From Mesorhizobium neociceri (GTDB lineage: Bacteria; Pseudomonadota; Alphaproteobacteria; Rhizobiales; Rhizobiaceae), in assembly GCF_013520985.1 (NCBI RefSeq), contig NZ_JACDTY010000008.1:186001-250000 (forward strand): a DNA stretch of 64,000 nt, in the 5' to 3' direction. Every line of letters starts with the position of its first letter. The stretch's first letter is position 1. Below are positions 1-8,947 of this stretch, piece after piece. The position numbers and the translations under genes were made by a program. The notes beneath the pieces were generated by a model. It was given only the letters and a program-made list of their open reading frames with translations. It had not been told where the DNA came from and ran no database searches.

Positions 1-177
1 CTTCTGGCTGACGGCGGTGATGCGCGACGGCACGATCTTGCCGCGCTCGGAAATGTAGCGCTGCAGCAGACGCACGTCCTTGTAGTCGATCTTGGGCGCG
101 TTGGCGCCGGAGAACGGGCAGGTCTTGCGGCGGCGATGGAACGGGCGCCGGGTCGGGATCTGATTGATGTCGACCAT
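1..177 (-). CDS. rpsR: 30S ribosomal protein bS18, 3' part cut by window edge
   Basis: The first 59 codons are present. The reading begins MVDINQIPTRRPFHRRRK and continues through TCPFSGANAPKIDYKD and a stretch ending in KIVPSRITAVSQK, which is the conserved bS18 core. The protein sits on the platform of the small subunit beside bS6. The ATG overlaps the TAA stop of the upstream rpsF gene by one base (TAATG), so the two partners are translationally coupled, as usual for rpsF-rpsR operons. The gene runs off the left edge of the window, so its C-terminus cannot be judged. Confidence 0.96.
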   Translation of the reverse strand, partial: MVDINQIPTRRPFHRRRKTCPFSGANAPKIDYKDVRLLQRYISERGKIVPSRITAVSQK

Positions 178-677
178 TATTCTGCACCCCCTTCAACACC
201 TTCGCGCGGACGGCGCGGACCACGATCGCCACCGGCGTCGCCGAACGAGCGCGGCGGACGATCGCCACGGTCGCCGCGATCACGGTCGCCGAACGAGCGC
301 GGACCACGATCGCCACGGTCACGGTCGCCGAAGCCGCCGCGTTCCGAACGCTCTTCGCGCTTCTGCATCATGGCCGACGGGCCTTCCTCATGCGCCTCGA
401 CCTTGACGGTCAGGAAACGCAGCACGTCTTCGGACAGACCCATCTGGCGCTCCATTTCGTTGAGCGCTGCCGGCGGGCAGGTGAGGTCCATAAGCGTGTA
501 GTAAGCCTTCCGGTTCTTGTTGACCCGGTAGGTGAGGGACTTCAGTCCCCAGTTCTCGACCCGACCGACGGACCCGCCATTTGCGGAGATGACGCCCTTG
601 TACTGTTCGACAAGCGCATCGACCTGCTGCTGCGAGAGGTCCTGCCGGGCAAGGAACACATGTTCGTATAGAGCCAT
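177..677 (-). CDS. rpsF: 30S ribosomal protein bS6 with Arg/Gly/Asp-rich tail
   Basis: 166 residues. The first ~95 residues form the bS6 fold, starting MALYEHVFLARQDLS and including RVENWGLKSLTYRVNKNRKA and the C-terminal part of the fold LRFLTVKVEAHEEG. It binds 16S rRNA as a heterodimer with bS18, encoded directly downstream. The tail from ~110 to 166 is low-complexity, built from repeats of GDRDRGDRG and PRSFGD; such charged tails are common in alphaproteobacterial bS6 and make it longer than the ~131-135 residues of the E. coli protein. ATG start at 677; the stop overlaps the rpsR start by one base. Confidence 0.96.
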   Translation of the reverse strand: MALYEHVFLARQDLSQQQVDALVEQYKGVISANGGSVGRVENWGLKSLTYRVNKNRKAYYTLMDLTCPPAALNEMERQMGLSEDVLRFLTVKVEAHEEGPSAMMQKREERSERGGFGDRDRGDRGPRSFGDRDRGDRGDRPPRSFGDAGGDRGPRRPREGVEGGAE

Positions 678-974
678 AGTGGTTCAGTGCCTTTCTTCGT
701 TTCTCTCCCGGATCCTCGCGGCAAAAGCCTCTGCAACTTCTCTGACCCGCTGGTCCCGAAGGGGCGGGGAAGAAAGGAGCATTTCGAGACGGTCGAGAGC
801 GGAGACACGGGAGGCGGAAGCGCTTCTGGCTTCACACGAAGGTTTTGGGTAAAACCTCCGGCCCTCCGTTCAGCCCCCAGCAAGGACCGGCAGATTGCGG
901 GCGTCTATACAGCAATTTGGCTGGAAGGCAAGGGTAGGAGGCGTTCCAGACAGCGTCCTTGGCGTCGCAGGCCA
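678..974. other. intergenic region upstream of rpsF
   Basis: About 300 bases between the start of rpsF and the end of the phosphoglycerol transferase gene, both on the minus strand. It must contain the rpsF promoter and leader. I saw no protein-like reading frame, no convincing terminator with a T-run and no recognisable riboswitch. Confidence 0.5.
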
Positions 975-2924
975 TCAACTTGTATGGGCGACGACCTTGT
1001 CCACCGTTTCGGGGAAGAAGTCGGGCGCGGCCTTACGCTTGCCGAACATCATGTCGTATTGCAACAGGCGGAAATCGTTGATCGCCGGATCGACGTCCTT
1101 CTGCCGCGCCCAATCGGGCGTCGCTTCGCCTGACGGTGTCAGCAAAAGATTGCGATCGACGACGCGGTAGCGTTCGCGCAGCGCGCCGAGGAAGCCGGTG
1201 TAGTAAGGGTGCGTGATCCCTGCCGTGGTCAGGATGTGATAGGGCAGGAAGGCCGGACTGACCGCGCCCATATCCTGCGCCGGACCGGTGCGGTTCGACC
1301 AGATGATCAGCGGCGTCTGGTGGTGCTCGAGTGCCGCCTCCGGCGTAGCCTCCCTGCGCGGCGCGACATTGTCTTTCAGGAAGCCGGTCTCGACATAGAC
1401 GGGGCCGAGCGGCGGCAGATGGTCGCCGAAGAAGGCAATGACCGTCGGCCGCTCGCGCTTCTTCGCCCAGTCGATCAGCCGTTCGAGGCCACGGTCGGCA
1501 TCGGCCGAACCCTCGGCGTAGCTGAGCAGCGATTCCCGCGCCCATGTGCTGATGGGTGCCGCGACCTTGTGGGTCGGATTGTAATAGCGGTACGGCTCGT
1601 AGGGGCCGTGGTTCTGCAGGCTGACGGCGAAGAAGAACACCGGATCCTCGCTGGCGTCGGCCTCGCGGATGATCTCGTCGGTCATTGCCGCGTCGGAGGC
1701 CAGCGGCCCGCGCTTTTCCAACGGCGGCAGCGTCTCTTCCGAGCGGAAATCGTCGAAGCCGAAATCGGCATAGACCGCGCCCCGGTTCCAGAACCAGTTG
1801 GTGCCGGGATGGATGGCGCGCGCTCGGTAGCCTTCGCTTTTCAGGAAGGTCGCCAGCGACGGCGTCGGCGTGCGCACATATTGCTGATAGGGGATCGAGC
1901 CCGCCGGCAGGAAGGCATTGGAAAAGCCGGTCAGCGCCTCGAATTCGATGTTGGCGGTCATGCCGCCGAATTCCGGCGAGAACATGTAGCCCGAGCGCAA
2001 CGCCCGCACATTGGGGATCGGATCCGGCGTGATGGTGACGCCGGGCAACTTGGTCGGATCCCAGAAGGATTCGCTCATCACCACGATGATGTCGGGTTTC
2101 TCATCCGGCACCGAGGCCGTCACATCCGGCCTGTCGATCGCGTCGATCGCCTTGTCGGAATAGCCGGCCGGCGCAGAGACGTGCGCCATCGGCACGTTGA
2201 GCGCGAAAGCCAGCGCAAACCCGTTGGAGGCGTAGTTCTCCTTCTGGTCCCACATGATCGGGATGATCTGCAGCCGATCTCGGGTCCACGAGAAGGTGGC
2301 GTAGTCCATGATCGAGACGAAGAAGGCGAGCAGCGGCACCGCCAGTGTCAGCCGCGCCAGGCGCCCCTTGCGGCTGAGGATCGGCACTTTGCGGCGCCAC
2401 AGCCGCCAGCCATAGATCAGCAGCGACAGGCCGGCGACGATGCCGACGGCCATGGCGAGCGCCGTCCAGGGCCGCTCGCGCACCAGGAGCGGCATCAATG
2501 CCATGATCTGGCGCGAATAGAGGAAATCGGTCGGGTAGAGCGGATCGCCCAGATAATGCGACTTCTGGTGCCCGACAAAGGCCAGCGCCAGCGTCAGCGG
2601 CGCCACGATCATCAGGCTCTGGTGGCTGCGGCCAAGCACGGCGTCCAGTCCAATCAGCACCAGCGCAAAGACGATGATGGTGGTCCAGCCCGGCTTGAAG
2701 GGCTGCAGGAAGAAGTCGACCGTGCCGAAGAAGTCGCCGCGCACGATCCATTCGATGGCGAACACCAGGACGGCGGAGGCAAGCAGCGTGACCAGACCGT
2801 AGCGGATGACAGGCCATCGGCGCCCCGGCAGATAGCCGGTGGACGGATCGTCTTCCAAGAACTGTGGCGCGGGTACGGCCGCGCCCTTCCTGATCCTTGC
2901 CAACTCTCTCTTCCCCCGGCCCAA
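975..2924 (-). CDS. LtaS/OpgB-type membrane phosphoglycerol transferase (sulfatase fold)
   Basis: About 649 residues. Five hydrophobic segments in the first ~220 residues (for example VIRYGLVTLLASAVLVFAIE and WTTIIVFALVLIGLDAVLG) are followed by a sulfatase-fold domain. Landmarks are PDIIVVMSESFWDP (~277-290, metal-binding Glu), GGMTANIEFEALTG (~320-333, with the LtaS-family nucleophilic Thr) and AFFGDHLPPLG (~500). The family transfers phosphoglycerol from phosphatidylglycerol to acceptors at the outer face of the inner membrane. In rhizobia a likely acceptor is periplasmic cyclic beta-glucan (CgmB/OpgB role), but this is inference. The longest reading starts with TTG at 2924; a TTG seven codons later (2903) has a better GGGGGAAG ribosome site, so the true start may be there. 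Confidence 0.85.
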   Translation of the reverse strand: MGRGKRELARIRKGAAVPAPQFLEDDPSTGYLPGRRWPVIRYGLVTLLASAVLVFAIEWIVRGDFFGTVDFFLQPFKPGWTTIIVFALVLIGLDAVLGRSHQSLMIVAPLTLALAFVGHQKSHYLGDPLYPTDFLYSRQIMALMPLLVRERPWTALAMAVGIVAGLSLLIYGWRLWRRKVPILSRKGRLARLTLAVPLLAFFVSIMDYATFSWTRDRLQIIPIMWDQKENYASNGFALAFALNVPMAHVSAPAGYSDKAIDAIDRPDVTASVPDEKPDIIVVMSESFWDPTKLPGVTITPDPIPNVRALRSGYMFSPEFGGMTANIEFEALTGFSNAFLPAGSIPYQQYVRTPTPSLATFLKSEGYRARAIHPGTNWFWNRGAVYADFGFDDFRSEETLPPLEKRGPLASDAAMTDEIIREADASEDPVFFFAVSLQNHGPYEPYRYYNPTHKVAAPISTWARESLLSYAEGSADADRGLERLIDWAKKRERPTVIAFFGDHLPPLGPVYVETGFLKDNVAPRREATPEAALEHHQTPLIIWSNRTGPAQDMGAVSPAFLPYHILTTAGITHPYYTGFLGALRERYRVVDRNLLLTPSGEATPDWARQKDVDPAINDFRLLQYDMMFGKRKAAPDFFPETVDKVVAHTS

Positions 2925-3183
2925 GCAACGCGTTTTTCCACTCGCGTCACCGTTCTGTCATAGAACTGTCATCCAAAAGCTAGCGCCTGTGGCGAAAATA
3001 AGAAGAGCCAGCAAACGATTCGTGAGCGGTTTTCATCAGGAGTGATCGGCAAAAAGCCTTTCGGAACAGGGACTCGGGGTCTGTTTCCGGCTGGACCAAG
3101 GGCCGAAATGCCGACCGCGGGCTTGACTTGGCGGTCCGCCTTGCGTCACAGGCAGGAAAAATCAGGCGCTGGAGAGAGCCCAA

Positions 3184-4131
3184 ATGGCCGTTGCATTCAC
3201 CTTTCCGGGACAAGGCAGCCAGGCTGTCGGCATGGGCAAGGACCTCGCCGACGCTTTCCCCGAGGCGCGCAGGGTCTTCGAGGAAGTCGATGACGCGCTG
3301 GGTGAAAAGCTGTCGAAATTGATCTGGGAAGGGCCGGAAGAGACGCTGACCCTGACCGCCAATGCCCAGCCGGCGCTGATGGCCGTGTCGTTGGCCGCGG
3401 TTCGGGCGCTGGAAGCGCGCGGCTTTTCGCTGAAGGGCAAGGTTGCCTACGTCGCCGGCCATTCGCTCGGCGAATACTCCGCCCTTGCCGCCGCCGGCTT
3501 CGTTTCGGTCGCCGATGCTGCCCGGTTGCTGCGCATCCGTGGCAATGCCATGCAGGCGGCGGTGCCGGCCGGCGAGGGTGCGATGGCTGCGATCATCGGG
3601 CTGGAACAGCCTGATGTCGAAGCCGCTTGCGCCGAGGCTGCAACGGGATCCGGCAAGGTCTGCCAGATCGCCAACGACAATGGCGGCGGCCAGCTGGTGA
3701 TCTCCGGCGCCAGGGCCGCGGTGGAACTCGCCGCAAAACTATGCACCGAAAAGGGCGCCAAGCGAGCGCTGATGCTGCAGGTCTCCGCCCCCTTCCATTC
3801 GGCGCTGATGGCGCCGGCGGCCAATGTCATGCGCGAGGCGCTGGCCGGGGTAACCAAGCATGCGCCGGTGGTTCCCGTTGTCTCCAACGTCACCGTGACC
3901 CCGACCAGCGATCCCGACGAGATCGCACGGCGCCTGGTCGAGCAGATTACCGGGCGCGTGCGCTGGCGCGAAACGGTAGAGTGGCTCGGCGCCAACGGCG
4001 TCGCTTCGCTTTACGAGATTGGCGCCGGCAAGGTGCTGTCGGGCCTGGCGCGGCGCATCAACCGCGACATCGCCACATCGGCCGTCGGCACGCCCGCCGA
4101 TGTAGAGGCCGCGCTGGCCGCGCTTGCTTGA
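3184..4131 (+). CDS. fabD: malonyl-CoA:ACP transacylase
   Basis: 315 residues, normal length. It moves malonyl from CoA to acyl carrier protein, supplying the extender unit of type II fatty-acid synthesis in the cytoplasm. Visible landmarks are the N-terminal FPGQGSQ motif (7-13), the nucleophile elbow GHSLGEYSAL with Ser94, and APFHSALM with catalytic His205. GGAGAG lies just upstream of the ATG. It begins a same-strand fatty-acid block with fabG, acpP and fabF, but a toxin-antitoxin pair lies between it and fabG. Confidence 0.97.
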   Translation: MAVAFTFPGQGSQAVGMGKDLADAFPEARRVFEEVDDALGEKLSKLIWEGPEETLTLTANAQPALMAVSLAAVRALEARGFSLKGKVAYVAGHSLGEYSALAAAGFVSVADAARLLRIRGNAMQAAVPAGEGAMAAIIGLEQPDVEAACAEAATGSGKVCQIANDNGGGQLVISGARAAVELAAKLCTEKGAKRALMLQVSAPFHSALMAPAANVMREALAGVTKHAPVVPVVSNVTVTPTSDPDEIARRLVEQITGRVRWRETVEWLGANGVASLYEIGAGKVLSGLARRINRDIATSAVGTPADVEAALAALA

Positions 4132-4187
4132 CCATGCGTCCTGCCTAGACGAGGCTCGGGCTTGAATTCTTGGCCTCGCCACTGTAC

Positions 4188-4205
4188 ATGAATACATGTA
4201 TTCAT
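4188..4205. promoter_or_regulatory. perfect 18-bp palindrome, probable toxin-antitoxin autoregulatory operator
   Basis: ATGAATACATGTATTCAT reads identically on both strands. It lies 13 bases before the antitoxin ATG, and a TTGAAT hexamer at 4172-4177 could be the -35 box of the promoter it would block. Ribbon-helix-helix antitoxins typically repress their own operon through such sites. The palindrome is seen; its binding by this antitoxin is inferred. Confidence 0.65.
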
Positions 4206-4217
4206 CAGGAGGGCGGT

Positions 4218-4439
4218 ATGCCAACCTCAATCCGACTGGCTCCCGAAATTGAAGAGCGCCTGGATTTTCTTGCGACCAAGACCGGCCGCAGCAAGGCCTT
4301 CTATCTGCGCGAACTCATCGAGCGCGGTCTTGAGGACATGGAAGACTACTACCTCGCAGCCGAGGTCTTGGAGCGGATCAGGAGCGGCGAGGAGGACGTT
4401 GTGAAGGCCGAGGAATTCTGGCGTGGCCTGGACGCTTGA
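4218..4439 (+). CDS. RelB/ribbon-helix-helix-type antitoxin
   Basis: 73 residues starting MPTSIRLAPEIEERLDFLA, a typical ribbon-helix-helix DNA-binding N-terminus (short beta strand TSIRLAP, then the helix pair with KTGRSKAFYLRELIERG). The acidic C-terminal part (AAEVLERIRSGEEDV..EEFW) is the likely toxin-wrapping arm. The start at 4218 is chosen over an in-frame ATG 16 codons upstream because GGAGGGCGG immediately precedes it and the palindromic operator falls before it. The toxin gene overlaps its last 17 bases. The protein should neutralise the toxin and repress the pair. Confidence 0.85.
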   Translation: MPTSIRLAPEIEERLDFLATKTGRSKAFYLRELIERGLEDMEDYYLAAEVLERIRSGEEDVVKAEEFWRGLDA

Positions 4440-4689
4440 GTATGCCCGCTCGGCGCGCAAATTCGTCGAAAAACTGGACCCGCAGACACGTCACCGCATC
4501 CGAGATTTCATCGAAAACCGCATTGCCGCGCTGGACAACCCGCGGGAGGCAGGCAAGTCGCTGAAGGGACCTCTGGCGACTTTTTGGAGATATCGGCTTG
4601 GGGATTATCGGATTATCTGCGATGTGCAGGACAACCGGCTCGTCATTCTGGTGGTGACGATAGGCCATCGTGGCGACGTCTACAGATAG
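4423..4689 (+). CDS. RelE-family toxin (probable ribosome-dependent mRNA interferase)
   Basis: 88 residues. It begins with GTG at 4423 (GAGGA eight bases upstream) inside the end of the antitoxin gene. The fold matches RelE: an N-terminal helix with FVEKLDPQTRHRIRDFI, then LKGPLATFWRYRLGDYRIIC and the terminal strand VTIGHRGDVYR, which resembles the VGKRERSEVYR end of E. coli RelE. RelE proteins cut mRNA in the ribosomal A site. The basic and aromatic residues expected near the C-terminus (His, Arg, Tyr-Arg) are present, so it looks intact. The pair sits between fabD and fabG, an unusual place for a mobile module. Confidence 0.85.
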   Translation: MAWTLEYARSARKFVEKLDPQTRHRIRDFIENRIAALDNPREAGKSLKGPLATFWRYRLGDYRIICDVQDNRLVILVVTIGHRGDVYR

Positions 4690-4731
4690 CCAGATTCGCC
4701 GACCTCCCGACTTGAGAAGAGGATTGAAAAA

Positions 4732-5469
4732 ATGTTCGAACTGACCGGCCGCAAGGCGCTCGTCACCGGTGCATCGGGGGGCATTGGCGAGGCGATTGCC
4801 CGGGTGCTGCATGCGCAAGGTGCCATTGTCGGCCTGCATGGCACCCGCATCGAGAAACTGGAGACCCTGGCCGGTGAACTCGGCGATCGGGTAAAACTTT
4901 TTCCAGCCAATCTGTCGAACCGCGACGAGGTCAAGGCGCTTGGCCAGAAGGCGGAAGCCGAACTCGAAGGCGTCGATATCCTGGTCAACAATGCCGGCAT
5001 CACCAAGGACGGCCTGTTCGTGCGAATGTCGGATGCCGACTGGGACAGCGTGCTCGAGGTCAACCTGACCGCGGTGTTCCGGCTGACCCGCGAACTCACC
5101 CATCCGATGATGCGCCGCCGCCATGGCCGCATCATCAACATCACTTCGGTGGTCGGCGTCACCGGCAATCCCGGCCAGACCAATTACTGTGCCTCCAAGG
5201 CCGGCATGATCGGCTTTTCCAAGTCGCTGGCGCAGGAGATCGCCACCCGCAACATCACCGTCAACTGCGTCGCCCCGGGCTTCATCGAATCGGCCATGAC
5301 CGACAAGCTCAACGACAAGCAGAAAGACGCGATCATGGCGGCGATCCCGACCAGGCGCATGGGCACGAGTGTTGAAGTGGCGTCTGCCGTCGCCTATCTC
5401 GCCTCCAACGAAGCCGCCTACGTCACCGGCCAGACCATCCATGTCAACGGCGGCATGGCAATGATTTGA
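4732..5469 (+). CDS. fabG: 3-oxoacyl-[acyl-carrier-protein] reductase
   Basis: 245 residues, standard SDR length. It reduces 3-oxoacyl-ACP to 3-hydroxyacyl-ACP with NADPH in the elongation cycle. Landmarks are the cofactor loop TGASGGIG (12-19), NNAG (86-89), and the catalytic set Ser139, Tyr152 and Lys156 (the YCASK motif). The C-terminal VTGQTIHVNGGMAMI is typical of FabG. The position before acpP and fabF supports FabG over a generic SDR. The 220 bases to acpP are non-coding and probably contain the acpP promoter. Confidence 0.97.
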   Translation: MFELTGRKALVTGASGGIGEAIARVLHAQGAIVGLHGTRIEKLETLAGELGDRVKLFPANLSNRDEVKALGQKAEAELEGVDILVNNAGITKDGLFVRMSDADWDSVLEVNLTAVFRLTRELTHPMMRRRHGRIINITSVVGVTGNPGQTNYCASKAGMIGFSKSLAQEIATRNITVNCVAPGFIESAMTDKLNDKQKDAIMAAIPTRRMGTSVEVASAVAYLASNEAAYVTGQTIHVNGGMAMI

Positions 5470-5690
5470 CGGGACATGGCCGGGTTACAAGAAGACATGG
5501 CCGGCTTGTGAAAAGAGACCATTTCGCCTTGGACCTTGGCCAATTTTCGTGTAATGCGGCCCGCAACCCGGCGGTTCGGGCAAAAACCGGTCCGGCATCG
5601 TTGCGTTTCCGGCAGGACCATCTTTCAGCTTGATTAGCGGCATTCTGCCCGCTAACGAAGACAGACAAACAAAAGACGAGGATGCCCCAA

Positions 5691-5927
5691 ATGAGTGACA
5701 CCGCAGAGCGCGTCAAGAAGATCGTCATCGAACATCTTGGCGTCGATGCCGACAAGGTGACGGAGCAGGCGAGCTTCATCGATGATCTGGGCGCGGACAG
5801 CCTCGACACGGTCGAACTCGTCATGGCGTTCGAAGAAGAGTTCGGCGTCGAGATTCCGGACGATGCGGCCGAGACCATCCTGACCGTCGGCGATGCCGTG
5901 AAGTACATCGACAAGGCTTCGGCCTGA
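5691..5927 (+). CDS. acpP: acyl carrier protein
   Basis: 78 residues starting MSDTAERVKKIVIEHLGVD. The 4'-phosphopantetheine attachment Ser37 lies in the conserved GADSLDTVELVMAFEEEFG stretch. It carries growing acyl chains for the Fab enzymes encoded on either side. The ATG at 5691 is preferred to one three codons upstream because it gives the canonical MSDTAERV N-terminus and lies after a GAGGA-type ribosome site. Strongly acidic throughout, as expected. Confidence 0.98.
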   Translation: MSDTAERVKKIVIEHLGVDADKVTEQASFIDDLGADSLDTVELVMAFEEEFGVEIPDDAAETILTVGDAVKYIDKASA

Positions 5928-5961
5928 CGCTATCCGCAGTCATCACCGGGGAGGACCTGCG

Positions 5962-7224
5962 ATGAGGCGTGTCGTCGTCACGGGCCTTGGCCTGGTTTCG
6001 CCATTCGGCATGGGCTTCGAGCACAGCTGGAAGGAACTGCTGACCGGCCGCAGCGCCGCCAAGCGTGTCACCGAGTTCGAAGTGGAAGATCTTGCCTGCA
6101 AGATCGCCCACGTCATTCCGCGCGGTGACGGCACCAACGGCACGCTGAATCCCGAAGCCGTGCTTGAGCCCAAGGAACTGCGCAAGATCGGCGACTTCAT
6201 CCTTTACGGGATTGCGGCCGCCGACGAAGCGCTTAAGGATTCAGGCTGGGAGCCCAGCACCGAAGCCGAGCGCTGCGCCACTGGCGTCATGATCGGCTCC
6301 GGCATTGGCGGCCTCGAGGGCATCGCCGAGAATGCGCTGATCCTGCATGAGCGCGGACCGCGCCGCATCAGCCCGTTCTTCATTCCTGGAAACATTATCA
6401 ATCTGGTATCCGGCCAGGTGTCGATCCGGCACGGGCTGAAAGGCCCCAACCATGCCGTCGTCACCGCATGCTCGACCGGCGCGCACGCCATCGGCGATGC
6501 CGCCCGGCTGATCATCTTCGGCGATGCCGACGTGATGCTGGCCGGCGGCGCCGAATCGCCGGTGACCAGGCTTTCGCTTGCCGGCTTCGCCGCTTGCCGG
6601 GCGCTGTCCACCGACCGGAACGACACGCCTGAAAAGGCCTCGCGCCCCTATGATCGCGACCGGGACGGCTTCGTCATGGGCGAGGGCGCCGGCGTCGTCG
6701 TGCTGGAAGAACTCGAACACGCCAAGGCGCGTGGCGCCAAGATTTATGCCGAGGTTACCGGCTACGGCCTGACCGGCGACGCCTATCACATCACCGCACC
6801 TGCAGAAGATGGCGACGGCGCCTTCCGCTGCATGACGGCGGCGCTGAACCGGGCCAAGCTGACGCCTGCCGATATCGACTACATCAACGCGCACGGCACC
6901 TCGACCATGGCCGATACGATCGAACTCGGCGCCGTCGAGCGGCTGGTCGGCAACGCCGCCTCGAAGATCTCGATGTCGTCGACCAAGTCGTCGATCGGCC
7001 ATCTCCTGGGTGCCGCGGGTGCCGCCGAGGCGATCTTCTCGATCCTCGCCATCCGCGACAACATCGCGCCCGCCACCATCAATCTCGACAACCTGGAACG
7101 CGAAACCGCGATCGATCTTGTACCCAACACGCCACGGCATCGCCAGGTCGACGTGGCGCTGTCCAACTCCTTCGGCTTCGGCGGCACCAACGCTTCGCTG
7201 GTCTTCCAGCGCTATATCGGCTGA
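5962..7224 (+). CDS. fabF: 3-oxoacyl-[acyl-carrier-protein] synthase II
   Basis: 420 residues. It is the elongating ketosynthase of fatty-acid synthesis and condenses malonyl-ACP with acyl-ACP. Catalytic residues are visible: Cys at ~170 in TACSTGAHAIG, His in NAHGTSTMADTIE and His in KSSIGHLLGAAGAAE. The C-terminal NSFGFGGTNASLVF motif is intact. It starts 34 bases after acpP with GGGGAGGA before the ATG, so it is probably co-transcribed with acpP. Confidence 0.97.
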   Translation: MRRVVVTGLGLVSPFGMGFEHSWKELLTGRSAAKRVTEFEVEDLACKIAHVIPRGDGTNGTLNPEAVLEPKELRKIGDFILYGIAAADEALKDSGWEPSTEAERCATGVMIGSGIGGLEGIAENALILHERGPRRISPFFIPGNIINLVSGQVSIRHGLKGPNHAVVTACSTGAHAIGDAARLIIFGDADVMLAGGAESPVTRLSLAGFAACRALSTDRNDTPEKASRPYDRDRDGFVMGEGAGVVVLEELEHAKARGAKIYAEVTGYGLTGDAYHITAPAEDGDGAFRCMTAALNRAKLTPADIDYINAHGTSTMADTIELGAVERLVGNAASKISMSSTKSSIGHLLGAAGAAEAIFSILAIRDNIAPATINLDNLERETAIDLVPNTPRHRQVDVALSNSFGFGGTNASLVFQRYIG

Positions 7225-7426
7225 TTGCGGTATCGACCGGCGCGCCAGCGGTCTGTCGTCAATTTTGCCATATTCGAGCCTACTCTGCCGCTGGGGATTC
7301 GTCGCATCGGCCTGAAACCGAAGGCGCTTTTTTGAAAAGCACGATGCGTAGGCTTGAAATGTTAGGGTACGCTGTGCGTCCAACCGGGCGCATGGTCGCT
7401 CTAAGAGATCAGATGGTAGGGCGCTT

Positions 7427-8686
7427 ATGAACACTAATCCGGGCGGCAGCGGACAATTCGGACAAAACCAGCAGACCGGCCCGATCGTGCCGAAGACTGC
7501 GGCCGAGGCCTTGCGGCCGGAAGCCGGCACACCGCCGCCGAAGCGCTCACGCGCCTCGCGCAGCCAGGTCGTCGTGTTCATGAACTTCGTCATCTCCGCT
7601 GTGATGTTGATGATCCTCGCCGCCGGCGTTTCGCTTTATTTTGGCAAACAGGCCTTCAACGAACCTGGTCCGTCCGCCAATGGCGACACCTTCCTGGTCA
7701 AGCCGAGCACTGGCGTCCAGGACATTGCCGACCAGCTCGAACGGCGTGGATTGATCAGCGACGCCCGCATCTTCCGTATTGGCGTGCGCGTCTATGGCAA
7801 TGATTCAGCGCTGAAGGCCGGCGAATACGAGGTCAAGCCGCGCGCCTCCATGCGCGACATCATGGAGCTTCTGAAGAGCGGCAAGTCGGTGATGTACTCG
7901 CTGACCATTCCCGAGGGGCTGACGGTCGAGCAGGCGCTGCAGCGCGTCGCCGAGCAGGATGCGCTGACCGGCGACATGCCGGCGACCACGCCGGCCGAGG
8001 GAAGCCTCGCCACCGACACGTTGCGCTTCACCCGCGGCGCCACGCGCCAGCAGATGGTCGACAAGCTGCTCGCCGACCAGAAGAAGCTGGTCGACGAAGT
8101 CTGGCAGCGGCGCGCGCCCGACCTGCCTCTGGCCAATGTCGACGACTTCGTCACCTTGGCCTCGATCGTCGAAAAGGAAACCGGCCGTGGCGACGAGCGC
8201 TCGCGTGTTGCCGCCGTCTTCCTCAACCGTCTGGCCAAGGGCATGCGGCTGCAATCCGATCCGACCATCATTTACGGCCTGTTCGGCGGCAAGGGCAAAC
8301 CCGCCGACCGGCCGATCTATCAGTCGGACATTGAGAAGCAGACGCCTTACAACACCTATCTGATCAACGGCCTGCCGCCGACGCCGATCGCCAATCCCGG
8401 CCGTGCCGCACTCGAAGCCGTCGCCAACCCGTCGAAGACCGACGATCTCTATTTCGTCGCCGACGGCACCGGTGGCCATGTCTTTGCCACGACGCTTGCC
8501 GAGCACAATGAGAACGTTGCCCGCTACCGGGCGATGCAGAAAAAGCAGGCTGAAGACGCCGCCAAGGGCGCCAAGACCCCGGGCCAGACCGACGCGCCGG
8601 CGGATGGCGACGACAGCGGTGACGCCAGTGGCGATGCCGGCGGCGATAGCGGGGATGCCGGCGGCGATGCGGGCACTGCCCAGTAG
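7427..8686 (+). CDS. mltG: endolytic murein transglycosylase MltG with Gly/Asp/Ala-rich tail
   Basis: 419 residues. A Pro-rich cytoplasmic leader is followed by one membrane segment (~48-72) and a periplasmic YceG domain. The catalytic signature VEKETGRGDERSRVAAVF places the catalytic Glu near 249. The enzyme cleaves nascent peptidoglycan glycan strands and sets their length. The last ~30 residues are a low-complexity run of GDASGDAGG-like units that is not part of the enzyme domain. The gene follows fabF by 200 non-coding bases, the usual alphaproteobacterial order. Confidence 0.94.
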   Translation: MNTNPGGSGQFGQNQQTGPIVPKTAAEALRPEAGTPPPKRSRASRSQVVVFMNFVISAVMLMILAAGVSLYFGKQAFNEPGPSANGDTFLVKPSTGVQDIADQLERRGLISDARIFRIGVRVYGNDSALKAGEYEVKPRASMRDIMELLKSGKSVMYSLTIPEGLTVEQALQRVAEQDALTGDMPATTPAEGSLATDTLRFTRGATRQQMVDKLLADQKKLVDEVWQRRAPDLPLANVDDFVTLASIVEKETGRGDERSRVAAVFLNRLAKGMRLQSDPTIIYGLFGGKGKPADRPIYQSDIEKQTPYNTYLINGLPPTPIANPGRAALEAVANPSKTDDLYFVADGTGGHVFATTLAEHNENVARYRAMQKKQAEDAAKGAKTPGQTDAPADGDDSGDASGDAGGDSGDAGGDAGTAQ

Positions 8687-8947
8687 CAGGCCGGCACTTT
8701 TTGACGGATTGACCTTACGCCTAGCGGACACAGGCGACGCGCTGCTGCTTTGAACGAGCGGCGCGGTTCGAAGCCATTTCGGCCTTGCTCCGAGGCCTCA
8801 CCTTCGCTCGATTTCAGCACTGCGAGACCAAAACGACACCGGAAATCAACACCTTGCCGGTATTGCGATTCTGACATTCGCGCTGCCCGTGATATCGAAC
8901 GCGGGCGGGTTTCAGAATCGGGCCATCAGGGAGACACGAGCCGCATC

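Noticed and set aside
3184..7224. Fatty-acid genes as part of a secondary-metabolite cluster
   Set aside because: Gene order and lengths are those of the primary fatty-acid operon.
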